Assembly: GCF_029688625.1 (NCBI RefSeq)
Contig: NZ_JARULC010000003.1
Coordinates: 620,001 to 684,000 of the forward strand
Direction of reading: 5' to 3'
DNA: 64,000 nucleotides
DNA from: Qipengyuania marincola
Lineage (GTDB): Bacteria > Pseudomonadota > Alphaproteobacteria > Sphingomonadales > Sphingomonadaceae
A program made the position numbers and the translations under genes. The notes under the pieces were generated by a model. The model searched no databases and was not told the origin of the DNA. It was given only the letters and a program-made list of their open reading frames with translations. Positions 43,828 to 52,835 of the stretch are shown here, piece by piece; positions within the stretch are counted from its first letter, which is position 1, and every line of letters starts with the position of its first letter.

Positions 43828-45396
43828 ATGAAGCACATTCTCGCAGGTTTCGCCCTCCTCGCCACGACCACCCCGCTCGCTGCGCAGGACGATCCTAGCA
43901 GCTCCCTTCCGGTGGTGACCATCACGCCGCCTGCCCCGCTTCCCGGCATCGAACCTCCGCAAGACGAGGCCGAGCGACGCACGCTCATCTATGCCATGCG
44001 CGCGCAGAACCTCGATCGCGGGCCTAACGGCCTCAACTCCATCATCGCCTTTGCCCCTGATATCACAGCCCAGACACGGGCCGCACGGGCCGGCGAAACG
44101 CTCCTCGCCGGCCGTCCGGTGCTGGTGAAGGACAATATCGAAACACGCGAATTGCCGACCACTGCCGGCAGCCTCGCCCTTGCCGACCGGATGACCGGAC
44201 GCGACGCGCCGCTGATCGCGCGGCTGCGCGCGGCGGGCGGGGTGATGATGGGCAAGACGAACCTGTCCGAATGGGCCAATATCCGCGACGACAATTCGAC
44301 CAGCGGATGGAGCGCGGTGGGCGGCCTGACTCGCAACCCGCACGCTATCGATCGCAACACCTGCGGTTCCTCCTCGGGCAGCGGCGCTGCGGTCGCGGCA
44401 GGATTTGCCTGGGCCGCTATCGGCACGGAAACCGATGGCTCGATCACCTGCCCTGCCAGCATCAACGGCATCGTCGGCTTCAAGCCCACGGTCGGCATGG
44501 TCAGCCGCACGCATGTCGTGCCGATCAGCGCGTCGCAAGACACTGCCGGGCCGATGGCGCGCAGCGTCCCTGACGCCGCCCTCCTGCTGGAAGCGATCGC
44601 GGGAAGCGACCCGGCCGACCCGGCAACGGCCGAAGCCGACGCGCGCAAGACGCGCTTTACGCAAGGCCTGCGCGAGGCCTCGCTGCAAGGCGTGCGCATA
44701 GGCGTTCTGGTCAACCAGATCGGCAGTCGTGAGGACGTGCGCAGCCTGTTCGAAGCGGCGCTCGACGACATGCGCGTGGCCGGGGCCGAATTGGTCGAGA
44801 TCGAGTACGAACCGCAAGGCGCGATGTACGATGCCGAGCTGACCGTGCTGCTCTACGAATTGCGCGAAGGGATGGATGCCTACCTCGCATCGCGTCCGGA
44901 TACGGGCGGCCCGCGCAGTCTCGCCGATGTGGTCGCGTTCAACGAGGCGAATACCGAGGCCGAGATGCGCTGGTTCGGCCAGTCCCTGTTCCGGCAGGCG
45001 CTGGAGACCACCGATACGGCCGCCTATGAAGAAGCGCGCGCCACCTCGCTGCGGCTGGCGGGCGAAGAAGGCATCGACCGCCTCCTGCGAGAGAACGACG
45101 TGAGCCTGCTGGTCGTCCCGACGCGCGGACCAGCTTGGGTCAGCGACCTGGTCAATGGAGACAATTTCAACGGTAGTATCGGCGCGGGCTCACTGGCGGC
45201 CATTGCCGGCTACCCGCATCTCACCGTGCCGATGGGCGCAGTCGAGCGGCTGCCGGTGGGGATCAGCTTCATGGGCGCCAAATGGCAGGACCACGCGGTG
45301 CTCCGCGCAGGAGCAGCCTACGAGCGCGTGCGGAGTGCCGAGGTTCCCCAGCCTTCCTTCCAGCCATGGGAACCATTGACCGCGCAGAACGACTGA
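43828..45396 (+). CDS. Exported amidase-signature hydrolase
   Basis: A 522-residue amidase with a signal peptide (MKHILAGFALLATTTPLAAQ). The catalytic triad is complete: Lys in PVLVKDNIETRELP near residue 100, cis-Ser in CGSSSGSGAAVAAG near 180, and nucleophile Ser in GTETDGSITCPAS near 203. It is secreted, unlike GatA, which it resembles in domain only, so it probably cleaves amides or peptide amides in the periplasm. A GTG or ATG just upstream (MRGMKHIL) is possible; ATG 43828 fits the signal peptide best. It is close to the antiporter gene. Confidence 0.88.
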   Translation: MKHILAGFALLATTTPLAAQDDPSSSLPVVTITPPAPLPGIEPPQDEAERRTLIYAMRAQNLDRGPNGLNSIIAFAPDITAQTRAARAGETLLAGRPVLVKDNIETRELPTTAGSLALADRMTGRDAPLIARLRAAGGVMMGKTNLSEWANIRDDNSTSGWSAVGGLTRNPHAIDRNTCGSSSGSGAAVAAGFAWAAIGTETDGSITCPASINGIVGFKPTVGMVSRTHVVPISASQDTAGPMARSVPDAALLLEAIAGSDPADPATAEADARKTRFTQGLREASLQGVRIGVLVNQIGSREDVRSLFEAALDDMRVAGAELVEIEYEPQGAMYDAELTVLLYELREGMDAYLASRPDTGGPRSLADVVAFNEANTEAEMRWFGQSLFRQALETTDTAAYEEARATSLRLAGEEGIDRLLRENDVSLLVVPTRGPAWVSDLVNGDNFNGSIGAGSLAAIAGYPHLTVPMGAVERLPVGISFMGAKWQDHAVLRAGAAYERVRSAEVPQPSFQPWEPLTAQND

Positions 45397-45402
45397 TAGG
45401 CC

Positions 45403-46779
45403 ATGGAGCTCGACCCGCGCATCGTGATGTTCGTCATCTTCGGCGTCGGGTTGACGCTCGCGGTCTCGCTGGAGCGCTGGCTTGCCAAATTCTGGCTGTC
45501 GCTGCCCATCGTTTACGTCGCGGCCGGATTTCTCTTCTGGTCGCTTCCGCTCGACTTGCCGAACATCAATCCCACCTATGACGGGTTCGACGCTCTCGCC
45601 CTGGAGTATGTCACCGAGTTCATCGTGATCGTTTCGCTCATGGCCGCCGGGATCGCGATCGATCGGCCGGTCAGCTGGATCAACTGGCGACAGATCTGGC
45701 CGCTGCTGGTGGTCGCCATGCCACTGACCATCGCCGCCGTCGCCTTTCTTGGCTGGTGGGCACTTGGTCTTGCGCCGGCGTCCGCTGTTCTGCTGGGCGC
45801 CGCGCTGGCACCGACCGATCCCGTCCTCGCCCGCAGCGTGCAGGTGGGGCCGCCCGGCGAAAACAAGCGACACGATGTCCGCTTCAGCCTGACCGTGGAG
45901 GCGGGTCTCAACGATGGCCTGGCCTTCCCCTTCACCTACCTCGCGATTGCGGCGGTCGGCATGACGGCGCTCGGCACATGGACGCTCGAATGGTTCGCGC
46001 TCGACCTCGTCTGGCGCATCCTTGCCGGCTGCGTGGTCGGATGGGCCGTTGGCCGCGCGGGTGCCTGGTATGTGTTCGAGCGCGAGGCGGATGCACCCAT
46101 GGATGAGGTCGAGAAGGGCGACGAGGAAACCGAAAGCGCCGATGCGCCGAAATATTCGACCAGCGAAGGGCTTATCGTGCTCGGCACGCTCCTGCTCGCC
46201 TATGGTTGCGCGGAGCTTATCGAAGGCTATGGCTTCATCGCGGTCTTCGTGGGTGCAGTGACGGCACGGCAACGCGAGAATCGCAGCCGCTATCACAAAA
46301 TCAGCCACCACTTCATCGACCAGATCGAGCAGATCGTGCTGGTCGGCGTGCTCTTCGGCTTCGGCGCGATGCTGGCGAGCGGCGTTCTCGACGCCTTGAC
46401 CTGGCCTGCCGCGCTGATCTGCCTGGCGCTCGTGTTCGTGATCCGCCCGCTATCCGGGCTGCTCGCGGAATCGCGCTCTCATCTGCCGCTCGTAGGGAAG
46501 TTCGCCATCGCTTTTCTCGGCGTGAGAGGCATGGGGTCGATCTACTACCTCGCCTATGGCCAGAACAGTGCGACCTTCCTGCAGATCGACCTGCTTTGGG
46601 CCTGCGTGAGCTTTGCCATCCTCGTCAGCATTTTGGTGCACGGCATAGTTTCGGGTCCTCTCATCCGCCATGTCGAGCACCGGCGCGCTCATATCCATTC
46701 CGGGCAGGATGAAGAGATGCTGGCGCACACACCAGACGGGCGGCCGATCGCCATCGAGGTGCCCGACAAGCCATGTTGA
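45403..46779 (+). CDS. CPA1-type sodium:proton antiporter
   Basis: A 458-residue transporter with about 12 helices: VMFVIFGVGLTLAVSLERWL, VSLMAAGIAIDRPVSWINWR, and the core ALAPTDPVLARSVQVGPPGE and SLTVEAGLNDGLAFPFTYLA, in which TDP and the ND pair correspond to the CPA1/NhaP ion-binding motif. A hydrophilic Glu-rich loop sits near 225-245 and a C-terminal cytosolic tail ends the protein. The cation is probably Na+. It follows the amidase by 6 bases and ends before a shared terminator region with tig. Confidence 0.9.
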   Translation: MELDPRIVMFVIFGVGLTLAVSLERWLAKFWLSLPIVYVAAGFLFWSLPLDLPNINPTYDGFDALALEYVTEFIVIVSLMAAGIAIDRPVSWINWRQIWPLLVVAMPLTIAAVAFLGWWALGLAPASAVLLGAALAPTDPVLARSVQVGPPGENKRHDVRFSLTVEAGLNDGLAFPFTYLAIAAVGMTALGTWTLEWFALDLVWRILAGCVVGWAVGRAGAWYVFEREADAPMDEVEKGDEETESADAPKYSTSEGLIVLGTLLLAYGCAELIEGYGFIAVFVGAVTARQRENRSRYHKISHHFIDQIEQIVLVGVLFGFGAMLASGVLDALTWPAALICLALVFVIRPLSGLLAESRSHLPLVGKFAIAFLGVRGMGSIYYLAYGQNSATFLQIDLLWACVSFAILVSILVHGIVSGPLIRHVEHRRAHIHSGQDEEMLAHTPDGRPIAIEVPDKPC

Positions 46780-46805
46780 CCTCTGTCACCGGCCTTTGAT
46801 TGCCC

Positions 46806-46842
46806 AGCAAAAAGGGCGGCCGGACCGAAATCCGCCGCCCTT
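46806..46842 (-). terminator. Terminator of tig
   Basis: AAGGGCGGC and GCCGCCCTT form a 9-bp stem with a 13-base loop. On the minus strand it is followed by TTT and further Ts, matching tig transcription. On the plus strand it follows the antiporter gene and may act in both directions. Confidence 0.75.
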
Positions 46843-46862
46843 CCTGATTCGATGCCGGACGC

Positions 46863-48443
46863 CTACTTCTTGGCGGCGGTCTTCTTTGCCGGTGTCTTCT
46901 TGGCAGCGGGCTTCTTTGCGTCAGCCTTCTTTGCAGGCGCCTTTTTTGCGGCCGGCTTCTTGTCGTCCGCTTTCTTGGCTGCCGGCTTTTTCGCTGCCGT
47001 CTTCTTGTCCGAAGCCTTCTTGTCGGACTTCGCGTCGTCATTCTTGGCAGCGGCCTTTTTGGCCGGCGCCTTCTTCGTTGCCGGGGCCTTCTTCTTCGGC
47101 TTTTCCTCGGCAGTTTCATCGGCCTCGATCGCGGCTTCGAGTTCCTCGCGCGTCACTTCGCGGTCGGTGATCTCGGCCTTGTCGAACAGAAAGTCGACGA
47201 CCTTGTCCTCATAGAGCGGGGCACGCAGCTGGGCGGCGGCCATCGGCTCGGTGCGGACGTACTCGATGAACCGCTCGCGGTCTTCGGCGCGGTACTGCTG
47301 GGCAGCCTGCTGGATCAGCATCTGCATCTCGTTGGCATTGACCTCGACGCCGTTGGCCTGGCCGATTTCCGACAGCAGCAGGCCGAGGCGCACACGGCGC
47401 TCTGCGATGTTGCGATAATCGTCCTTTTCGTCCTCGATTTCCTTCAGCATCGCTTCGGGATCTTCCGAACGGGCCGCTTCCTGCTGCAGCTGGGTCCAGA
47501 TCTGGTCGAATTCCGCATCGACCATGCCCTGCGGCACGGCGAAGTCGTGGCCTGCGGCGAGCTTGTCGAGCAACTGGCGCTTCATCTGCGTGCGCGTGAG
47601 GCCGGCAGTTTCCTGCTCCAGCTGGCCGCGGACCAGTTCCTTCAGCTTGTCGACGCTGTCGAGACCGAGGTTCTTGGCGAACTCGTCGTCGACCTTGGTG
47701 TCGGCCGGGACCTTTACCTGCTGCACGGTGACGTCGAATTCCGCGTCCTTGCCCGCGAGATGGTCGGCGGGATAGTCCGCCGGGAAGGTCACCGTGATGG
47801 TCTTCTTGTCGCCCGTCTTCACGCCGGCAAGCTGCTCTTCGAAGCCGGAAATGAACTGACCCGATCCGATCACCAGCGGCGTGTTTTCCGCCTTGCCGCC
47901 TTCGAATTCGGTTCCGTCGACGCGACCGACGAAATCGATGATCAGCTGGTCGCCCTCGCCAGCCTTCTTGGTCTTGGCAGCGTCCTTGTAGCTCTTGTTC
48001 TGGTCCGCGATGCGTTGGACGGCTTCGTCCACCGCCTCGTCCTTCACCGGGACCGTCAGGCGCTCCAGCTTGAGGTCCTTGATTTCGGGCGCCTCGATTT
48101 CCGGCAGGATTTCGAGTTCGACGGTCAGGGTCGCGTCCTTGCCCTCTTCATAGCCCTCGCCGATCTCGACCTTGGGCTGCATCGCCGGGCGCAGCTTGTT
48201 GTCCGCCATCACTTTGTCGACCGATTCGCGGATCATGTCGTTCACCGCCTGCGCGTGAAGCTGTTCGCCGTGCATCTTGCGCACGAGGTTCGCCGGCACC
48301 TTGCCCGGGCGGAAGCCCGGCATGCGCACCTGGGGGGCGATCTTCTTCACTTCGCTGCCGACGCGCGCGTCGATGTCCTTTGCCGGGATGGTGACGGCAT
48401 AGGCGCGCTTCAGGCCTTCATTGGCGGTTTCTTTGATCTGCAT
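46863..48443 (-). CDS. tig: Trigger factor with lysine/alanine-rich C-terminal tail
   Basis: Ribosome-associated chaperone and prolyl isomerase. The 526-residue protein has the ribosome-binding N domain (IAPQVRMPGFRPGKVP, near 40-55), a PPIase domain (GEGDQLIIDFVGRVDG, EFEGG, GFEEQLAGVKTGD), and the helical C domain. After about residue 445 the sequence becomes repeats of Lys, Ala, Asp and Pro (units such as PAKKAAAK and KPAAKKADDK), like histone H1 or phasin tails. Typical trigger factors are about 430 residues. The ATG at 48443 (MQIKETANEGLKRAYAV) is the family start. tRNA-Leu lies 60 bases upstream on the same strand. Confidence 0.95.
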   Translation of the reverse strand: MQIKETANEGLKRAYAVTIPAKDIDARVGSEVKKIAPQVRMPGFRPGKVPANLVRKMHGEQLHAQAVNDMIRESVDKVMADNKLRPAMQPKVEIGEGYEEGKDATLTVELEILPEIEAPEIKDLKLERLTVPVKDEAVDEAVQRIADQNKSYKDAAKTKKAGEGDQLIIDFVGRVDGTEFEGGKAENTPLVIGSGQFISGFEEQLAGVKTGDKKTITVTFPADYPADHLAGKDAEFDVTVQQVKVPADTKVDDEFAKNLGLDSVDKLKELVRGQLEQETAGLTRTQMKRQLLDKLAAGHDFAVPQGMVDAEFDQIWTQLQQEAARSEDPEAMLKEIEDEKDDYRNIAERRVRLGLLLSEIGQANGVEVNANEMQMLIQQAAQQYRAEDRERFIEYVRTEPMAAAQLRAPLYEDKVVDFLFDKAEITDREVTREELEAAIEADETAEEKPKKKAPATKKAPAKKAAAKNDDAKSDKKASDKKTAAKKPAAKKADDKKPAAKKAPAKKADAKKPAAKKTPAKKTAAKK

Positions 48444-48503
48444 GGTTGAAACTCGTGACTTTCGAATGCGATGTGGTGCGAGGATCTCCGCGCGCGGCGT
48501 CAC

Positions 48504-48588
48504 TGGTGCGGGCGAAGGGACTCGAACCCCCACATCTTTCGATACTGGTACCTAAAACCAGCGCGTCTACCAGTTCCGCCACGCCCGC
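48504..48588 (-). tRNA. tRNA-Leu (anticodon TAG)
   Basis: On the minus strand GCGGGCG pairs with CGCCCGC, the anticodon stem CTGGT/ACCAG closes loop TTTAGGT (anticodon TAG), and a long variable arm marks class II. The T arm contains GTTCGAGTC. CCA is encoded. Length is 85 bases including CCA. Confidence 0.95.
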
Positions 48589-48737
48589 TGACCCGAACGA
48601 AGCTGCGCGAAAGGGCGAACCCTTCACGTGTAGGCGCGTGCCTCTAGAGGGATGCGGCGACAAGCGCAAGCGCGGCGACGGGCGGGGGAACACGCGGGTG
48701 CGACAAGCCGTTGCTAGTGGTGAAAGGAGCCATCTGC

Positions 48738-48995
48738 ATGGCCGACTACGAAACCCCGCGCGTTCCGCCCACCACGCCGCCGACGATCAATCCCGACGTG
48801 ACTCCCAAACCCGCTGCCGAGATGGAAGCCGATGGAGAGGCGGAAGGCGAAACGCTGGATCATCGCGACACGCCGGACGAAATCGACGTCGAAACCGAGA
48901 AGGCTCTCCAGCCTGCGATGGATGGCGGGCGCGACGGCAAGGGCGAACAGGCGCTGGACGCGGGATCTGCCGCGACAATGCTTCCGCCCGATTGA
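48738..48995 (+). CDS. Small acidic, probably disordered protein
   Basis: An 85-residue protein starting MADYETPRVPPTTPPTINPD with AAAGGAG before the ATG. It is rich in Pro, Glu, Asp and Thr (EMEADGEAEGETLDHRDTPDEIDVETEKAL), without a signal peptide or membrane segment. No family is recognised. A second small proline-rich gene follows 12 bases downstream with its own AAGGAG, so the two look like an operon. Confidence 0.65.
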   Translation: MADYETPRVPPTTPPTINPDVTPKPAAEMEADGEAEGETLDHRDTPDEIDVETEKALQPAMDGGRDGKGEQALDAGSAATMLPPD

Positions 48996-49007
48996 AGGAG
49001 AATTGCG

Positions 49008-49187
49008 ATGGCCACCCAGCCCGACCCCCAGCCCGACCGGATTGATCCGGGCGCACCTCCCGAAATGCCACCCGGCAGCCCGCCAAACGAGGCGCCGATG
49101 GAAGAACCGCCGGGCGTCGATCCGGCCCAGCCCGATTACGACGAGCCATCGCCCAGCCCGCTCGAAACGCCGCCCCCTCCCGATTGA
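49008..49187 (+). CDS. Small proline-rich acidic protein
   Basis: A 59-residue product starting MATQPDPQPDRIDPGAPPEM and ending ETPPPPPD-like. About a third of its residues are proline and most others are Asp/Glu/Gly, so it should be disordered. It has a clear AAGGAG ribosome site 7 bases before the ATG and an ordinary TGA stop. No family is known to me. It follows the other small disordered-protein gene and precedes a DUF3297 gene. Confidence 0.6.
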   Translation: MATQPDPQPDRIDPGAPPEMPPGSPPNEAPMEEPPGVDPAQPDYDEPSPSPLETPPPPD

Positions 49188-49243
49188 TTATCGCGCCGGA
49201 TTGATCTTGCGGCACGGGCCGCGGCGCATTATCGGCCCGCGTC

Positions 49244-49528
49244 ATGAGCGAAGATACCAAATCCGACACCCCGCCCGACCGCCTCTCGGTCAATCCCAAG
49301 AGCGATCACTTCCAGATGGAAGCCTTGCAGCGCGGCGTCGGCATTCGGTTCAAGGGCAAGCAGCGCACCGATATCGAGGAATATTCGATTTCCGAAGGCT
49401 GGGTGCGCGTTCAGGCCGGAAAGACGGTCGATCGCAAGGGCAACCCGCTTACCCTCAAGCTCAATGGCCCGGTCGAGGCATGGTACGAGGATCTGGGCGA
49501 AAACCCGCCCATCGCCAAGGCCGGCTGA
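49244..49528 (+). CDS. DUF3297 family protein
   Basis: A 94-residue soluble protein matching the small DUF3297 family in length and in the pattern DRLSVNPKSDHFQMEALQRG, GVGIRFKGKQRTDIEEYS, WVRVQAGKTVDRKGNPLTLK and GPVEAWYEDLG. Function unknown. The stop shares its last base region with the downstream CHAP-protein stop on the opposite strand (gap of none), so the two genes converge end to end. Confidence 0.85.
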   Translation: MSEDTKSDTPPDRLSVNPKSDHFQMEALQRGVGIRFKGKQRTDIEEYSISEGWVRVQAGKTVDRKGNPLTLKLNGPVEAWYEDLGENPPIAKAG

Positions 49529-50128
49529 TCAGCGAAGATCGGCAAAGGCGCTGAGGAAGCGCTTCGACGTGGTCTTGCGGACCGGGTCTTCGGCCCGCGC
49601 AACATGCGTCGGCGTTTCGGTGGCGCGATCGGCATAAATGAAGCCGTCCACCGGCCATGCTGTCTTCCCCAGCCCGCCGAGCGGCGTGTACCACACCTGC
49701 ACCTCGCTCCAGTCGTTCGATGCCGACACATCGACCGCAAGGACGTCCTTTTCGACCTGGCCGCGCCGGCCGTTGATCGGCGACCAGTTCGCGTGGTCGA
49801 GCAAAACGCGGCGCCCGTCGATCACCTTGCTGACTGCGGCGACATGGCCGAGGCGCATGTTGCGGTGCGGCCGGAATGCCATCACCGCACCGACGCGCGG
49901 GGCCTTGCCGATGGCGTACCGCCCCTGCGCCTGCTCCCACCAGGTGTGCGCATCGCCATAGATCTGGATGCCGCTGACCTTGCGGGCATAGGGCACGCAC
50001 TGAAGATAGGGCGACAATTCGCCTCGCGCCGCTTCGGGGGAGCTGTCGACCCGGAAGTCCCGCGTCTCGTCGGCCGCTGCCGGAGCGGCAATGGCAACCA
50101 AGGCGATGGCAAGAAGAGCATGTCTCAT
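49529..50128 (-). CDS. Exported CHAP-domain amidohydrolase
   Basis: A 199-residue secreted protein with a signal peptide (MRHALLAIALVAIAAPAAAD). The CHAP catalytic Cys is in YLQCVPYARKVSGI near residue 44, and the His is in RLGHVAAVSKV near 95, followed by a polar residue in LLDHANW. CHAP domains cleave peptidoglycan peptide or amide bonds, so a cell-wall role in the periplasm is likely. The ATG at 50128 is preferred; the open frame extends far upstream over the intergenic region without signal-peptide logic. It is divergent from der. Confidence 0.85.
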   Translation of the reverse strand: MRHALLAIALVAIAAPAAADETRDFRVDSSPEAARGELSPYLQCVPYARKVSGIQIYGDAHTWWEQAQGRYAIGKAPRVGAVMAFRPHRNMRLGHVAAVSKVIDGRRVLLDHANWSPINGRRGQVEKDVLAVDVSASNDWSEVQVWYTPLGGLGKTAWPVDGFIYADRATETPTHVARAEDPVRKTTSKRFLSAFADLR

Positions 50129-50249
50129 GGCGGCATGGGCTATGCCGTTAACCTTACGGCGCGCCTGCCCGACATGGTTAATGCGAATTAACCGGCCGAT
50201 GCAGAGCCGCTTGCAATAGGACCGGCGAAGGGCCACTTGGCGCGCCATC

Positions 50250-51698
50250 ATGCGCGTTTCCCCATCCAAGCCCACGGTGATCATCATCGGCCGTCCGAAT
50301 GTCGGCAAGTCGACGCTATTCAACCGGCTCGTCGGCAAGCGGCTCGCGCTGGTCGACGACCAGCCCGGCGTCACGCGCGACCGGCGGTTCGGCGATGCGG
50401 TGATCGCGGGCCTCGAATTCCAGGTGGTCGATACCGCCGGCTGGGAAGACGAGGATGCCGAAAGCCTGCCCGGGCGCATGCGCAAGCAGACCGAGGTGAG
50501 CCTCGAGGGGGCGGACGCCGCGATGTTCGTATTCGATTCGCGCGCCGGCCTGACCCCGCTGGACGAGGAAATTGCCCGCTGGCTGCGCAGCCAGGAGGTC
50601 CCCGTGGTGCTCGTCGCCAACAAGGCGGAGGGGAGCCAGGGCGACGCCGGCATCTATGAAAGTTTCGCGCTCGGCTTCGGCGAACCGGCTGCGGTCAGCG
50701 CCGAGCATGGCGAAGGCATTGCGGACCTGTTCGATCACCTGTGGCCGATCATCGGTGCCAAGGCCGAAGCCGCGGAGATCGAGGCGGAAATCGACGAGGA
50801 GGACGAGGAAGCGCTGCTCGCAGGGCCACTCAAGCTCGCCATCGTCGGGCGGCCCAATGCCGGCAAGTCGACGCTCATCAACCGCCTGCTGGGCGAGGAT
50901 CGTCTGCTGACCGGCCCCGAAGCGGGGATCACGCGCGATTCGATCGCAGTCGATTGGGAATGGACCCATCCCAAGACCGGCGAGACGCGCGAGATTCGCC
51001 TGATCGATACTGCCGGCATGCGCAAGAAGGCGCAGGTGATCGACAAGCTGGAAAAGCTCTCGGTCGCCGATGCCCGCCGCGCAGTCGATTTTGCCGAAGT
51101 CGTGGTGCTGCTGCTCGATGCGACTCGCGGGCTCGAATCGCAGGATCTCAAGATCGCCAATCTCGTGCTCGAGGAAGGCCGCGCGCTGATGATCGCGATC
51201 AACAAGTGGGACGTTGCCGGGCAAGGCGGGTCGGAAGACGCCAGTAGCCTGTTCAACGGCATTCGCGGCGCGCTCGACGAAGGGCTGGCGCAGGTGCGCG
51301 GCGTGCCGCTGTTCGCGGTCAGCGCGAAGACCGGCAAGGGTCTCGACCAGATGCTCGGCGCGGCTTTCGAGCTGCGCGAGGCATGGAGCCGCCGGGTGCC
51401 GACTGCGGCGCTCAACCGCTGGTTCGACGATGCGCTGGAAGCAAATCCCCCGCCCGCCCCCGGCGGCAGGCGGATCAAGCTTCGCTACATTACGCAGGCC
51501 AGCATCCGACCGCCGCGCTTCGTGGTGTTCGGCACGCGGCTCGACGATCTGCCGAAGAGCTACGAGCGCTATCTGATCAACGGCATCCGCAACAAGCTGG
51601 GCTTCGAAGCGGTGCCGGTGCGCGTGGTGCTGAAGAGCCCGAAGAACCCATACAACGCCAACAAGGGCGGGGGCGGCAATTACAGCGGAGAGCGCTGA
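50250..51698 (+). CDS. der: Ribosome biogenesis GTPase Der (EngA)
   Basis: Double-GTPase that matures the 50S subunit, 482 residues. The first G domain has GRPNVGKSTLFNRL near residues 14-27 and DTAGWEDEDAE. The second G domain has GRPNAGKSTLINRLLGED near 200 and DTAGMRKKAQV, with specificity motif NKWD. A C-terminal KH-like domain (RRIKLRYITQASIRPPRFVVF) follows. It starts with MRVSPSKPTVIIIG. The stop overlaps the next ATG (TGATG), coupling the DUF2721 gene. Confidence 0.97.
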   Translation: MRVSPSKPTVIIIGRPNVGKSTLFNRLVGKRLALVDDQPGVTRDRRFGDAVIAGLEFQVVDTAGWEDEDAESLPGRMRKQTEVSLEGADAAMFVFDSRAGLTPLDEEIARWLRSQEVPVVLVANKAEGSQGDAGIYESFALGFGEPAAVSAEHGEGIADLFDHLWPIIGAKAEAAEIEAEIDEEDEEALLAGPLKLAIVGRPNAGKSTLINRLLGEDRLLTGPEAGITRDSIAVDWEWTHPKTGETREIRLIDTAGMRKKAQVIDKLEKLSVADARRAVDFAEVVVLLLDATRGLESQDLKIANLVLEEGRALMIAINKWDVAGQGGSEDASSLFNGIRGALDEGLAQVRGVPLFAVSAKTGKGLDQMLGAAFELREAWSRRVPTAALNRWFDDALEANPPPAPGGRRIKLRYITQASIRPPRFVVFGTRLDDLPKSYERYLINGIRNKLGFEAVPVRVVLKSPKNPYNANKGGGGNYSGER

Positions 51699-52189
51699 TG
51701 CTGCTCGATATGCTAGCCAGCCTGCCCGGCCTCGAATTGCTTGAACGGACCAGTTCGACTCTGCGCGTGCAGAACGTCGTACAGCTCAGCCTTGCGCCTG
51801 CCTTCCTGCTCGCCGGGATCGGCGCGATCATGAACGTGATGACCAACCGGCTCATCTGGGTGGCCAACAAGATCGAGAAAATCATGGCGGCGGATGAGGA
51901 CGGCCGGGCCGGTGTGCTGGTCGATGAATTGCCGGCGCTGGAGAAGCGCCGTCAGTATGCGCAACGCGCGGTGATGCTCAGCACGGCCTCGGCCCTCACG
52001 ATCAGCATCGTGATCGTCCTGCTGTTCGTCAGCGCCTTCGTCACTGCGCCGATGGGCACGCTGGTCGCCTTTGCCTGGATCGTCACCATGGGCTTCCTGG
52101 TCGCAGGGCTCGGCGCGTTCCTCATGGAAACGCGCACCGCCGCCCGGCGCAATCGCGAGCGGATGAAACGGCACATTCGCGGCGATTGA
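51698..52189 (+). CDS. DUF2721 family membrane protein
   Basis: A 163-residue protein with three hydrophobic helices: near 34-52 (LSLAPAFLLAGIGAIMNVM), 95-118 (STASALTISIVIVLLFVSAFV) and 122-144 (GTLVAFAWIVTMGFLVAGLGA). The pattern QLSLAPAFLLAGIGAIMNV and MLSTASALTISIVIVLLF matches DUF2721. Function is unknown. Its ATG shares a base with the der stop; a convergent bacterioferritin gene ends 31 bases downstream. Confidence 0.82.
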   Translation: MLLDMLASLPGLELLERTSSTLRVQNVVQLSLAPAFLLAGIGAIMNVMTNRLIWVANKIEKIMAADEDGRAGVLVDELPALEKRRQYAQRAVMLSTASALTISIVIVLLFVSAFVTAPMGTLVAFAWIVTMGFLVAGLGAFLMETRTAARRNRERMKRHIRGD

Positions 52190-52220
52190 GGGCTAACGCA
52201 CGCCCCGCAAGGATGCAGCC

Positions 52221-52712
52221 TCAGCCAGCCTCGCCGTCGCCCGCCGGTTTGCTCTGCAACTGGACGTAGGTTTCCAGCCCCATGCGGGCGATCATGTCGA
52301 ATTGCGTTTCGAGGAAATCGACATGCTCCTCCTCGCTCGCGAGGATGTCCTCGAAGATCTGGCCAGAGGTAAAATCGCGCACGCTCTGGCAGTGCTCGGC
52401 CGCTTCCTTCAGCAGCGGGATGGCTTCCATCTCCATCGCAAGGTCGGCCTTGAGGATTTCCTCGACAGTCTCGCCGACCTTGAGCTTGTGGATTGCCTGG
52501 AAGTTCGGGAGGCCGTTCAGGAACAGGATCCGCTCGGCGAGGATGTCGGCGTGCTTCATCTCGTCGATCGACTCGTGGCGCTCGTATTCGGCCAGCTTGT
52601 AAACGCCCCAATCGGCCAGCACGCGATAGTGCAGCCAGTACTGGTTGATCGCCGTCAGCTCGTTGGTCAGCGCCTTGTTGAGGAACTCGATGACCTTGGG
52701 ATCGCCTTGCAC
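52221..52712 (-). CDS. bfr: Bacterioferritin
   Basis: 24-mer iron-storage haemoferritin, 163 residues. It starts with a GTG at 52712 (QGDPKVIEFLNKALTNEL), with AGGAG 7 bases upstream. Ferroxidase ligands appear as Glu18 in ALTNELTAINQYW, Glu51 and His54 in IDEMKHAD, with Met52 as the haem ligand. Later ligands are in LAMEMEAIPLL and ASEEEHVDFL. It lies 123 bases after bfd on the same strand, with a terminator in between. An in-frame upstream ATG at 52739 would add nine non-family residues. Confidence 0.95.
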   Translation of the reverse strand: MQGDPKVIEFLNKALTNELTAINQYWLHYRVLADWGVYKLAEYERHESIDEMKHADILAERILFLNGLPNFQAIHKLKVGETVEEILKADLAMEMEAIPLLKEAAEHCQSVRDFTSGQIFEDILASEEEHVDFLETQFDMIARMGLETYVQLQSKPAGDGEAG

Positions 52713-52784
52713 GTGCCTGCTCCTGTTGCGGTAATGCACGATCCTATGCTCCCCTCAGCCTGCAATTGGCAAGGGGTGGCAGCA

Positions 52785-52810
52785 GAAAAACTGGCGGAAT
52801 TCCGCCAGTT
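52785..52810 (-). terminator. Rho-independent terminator of bfd
   Basis: A perfect palindrome (AACTGGCGGAA with TTCCGCCAGTT, 52789-52810) is followed on the minus strand by TTTTTC. It ends the bfd transcript before the bfr start. Confidence 0.9.
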
Positions 52811-52835
52811 GCAAGCGATTTTCAGTAGCGGGAAA

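Noticed and set aside
47547-48449. 300-codon plus-strand frame opposite tig
   Set aside because: Complement of tig; the leucine/aspartate-rich composition is an antisense artefact.
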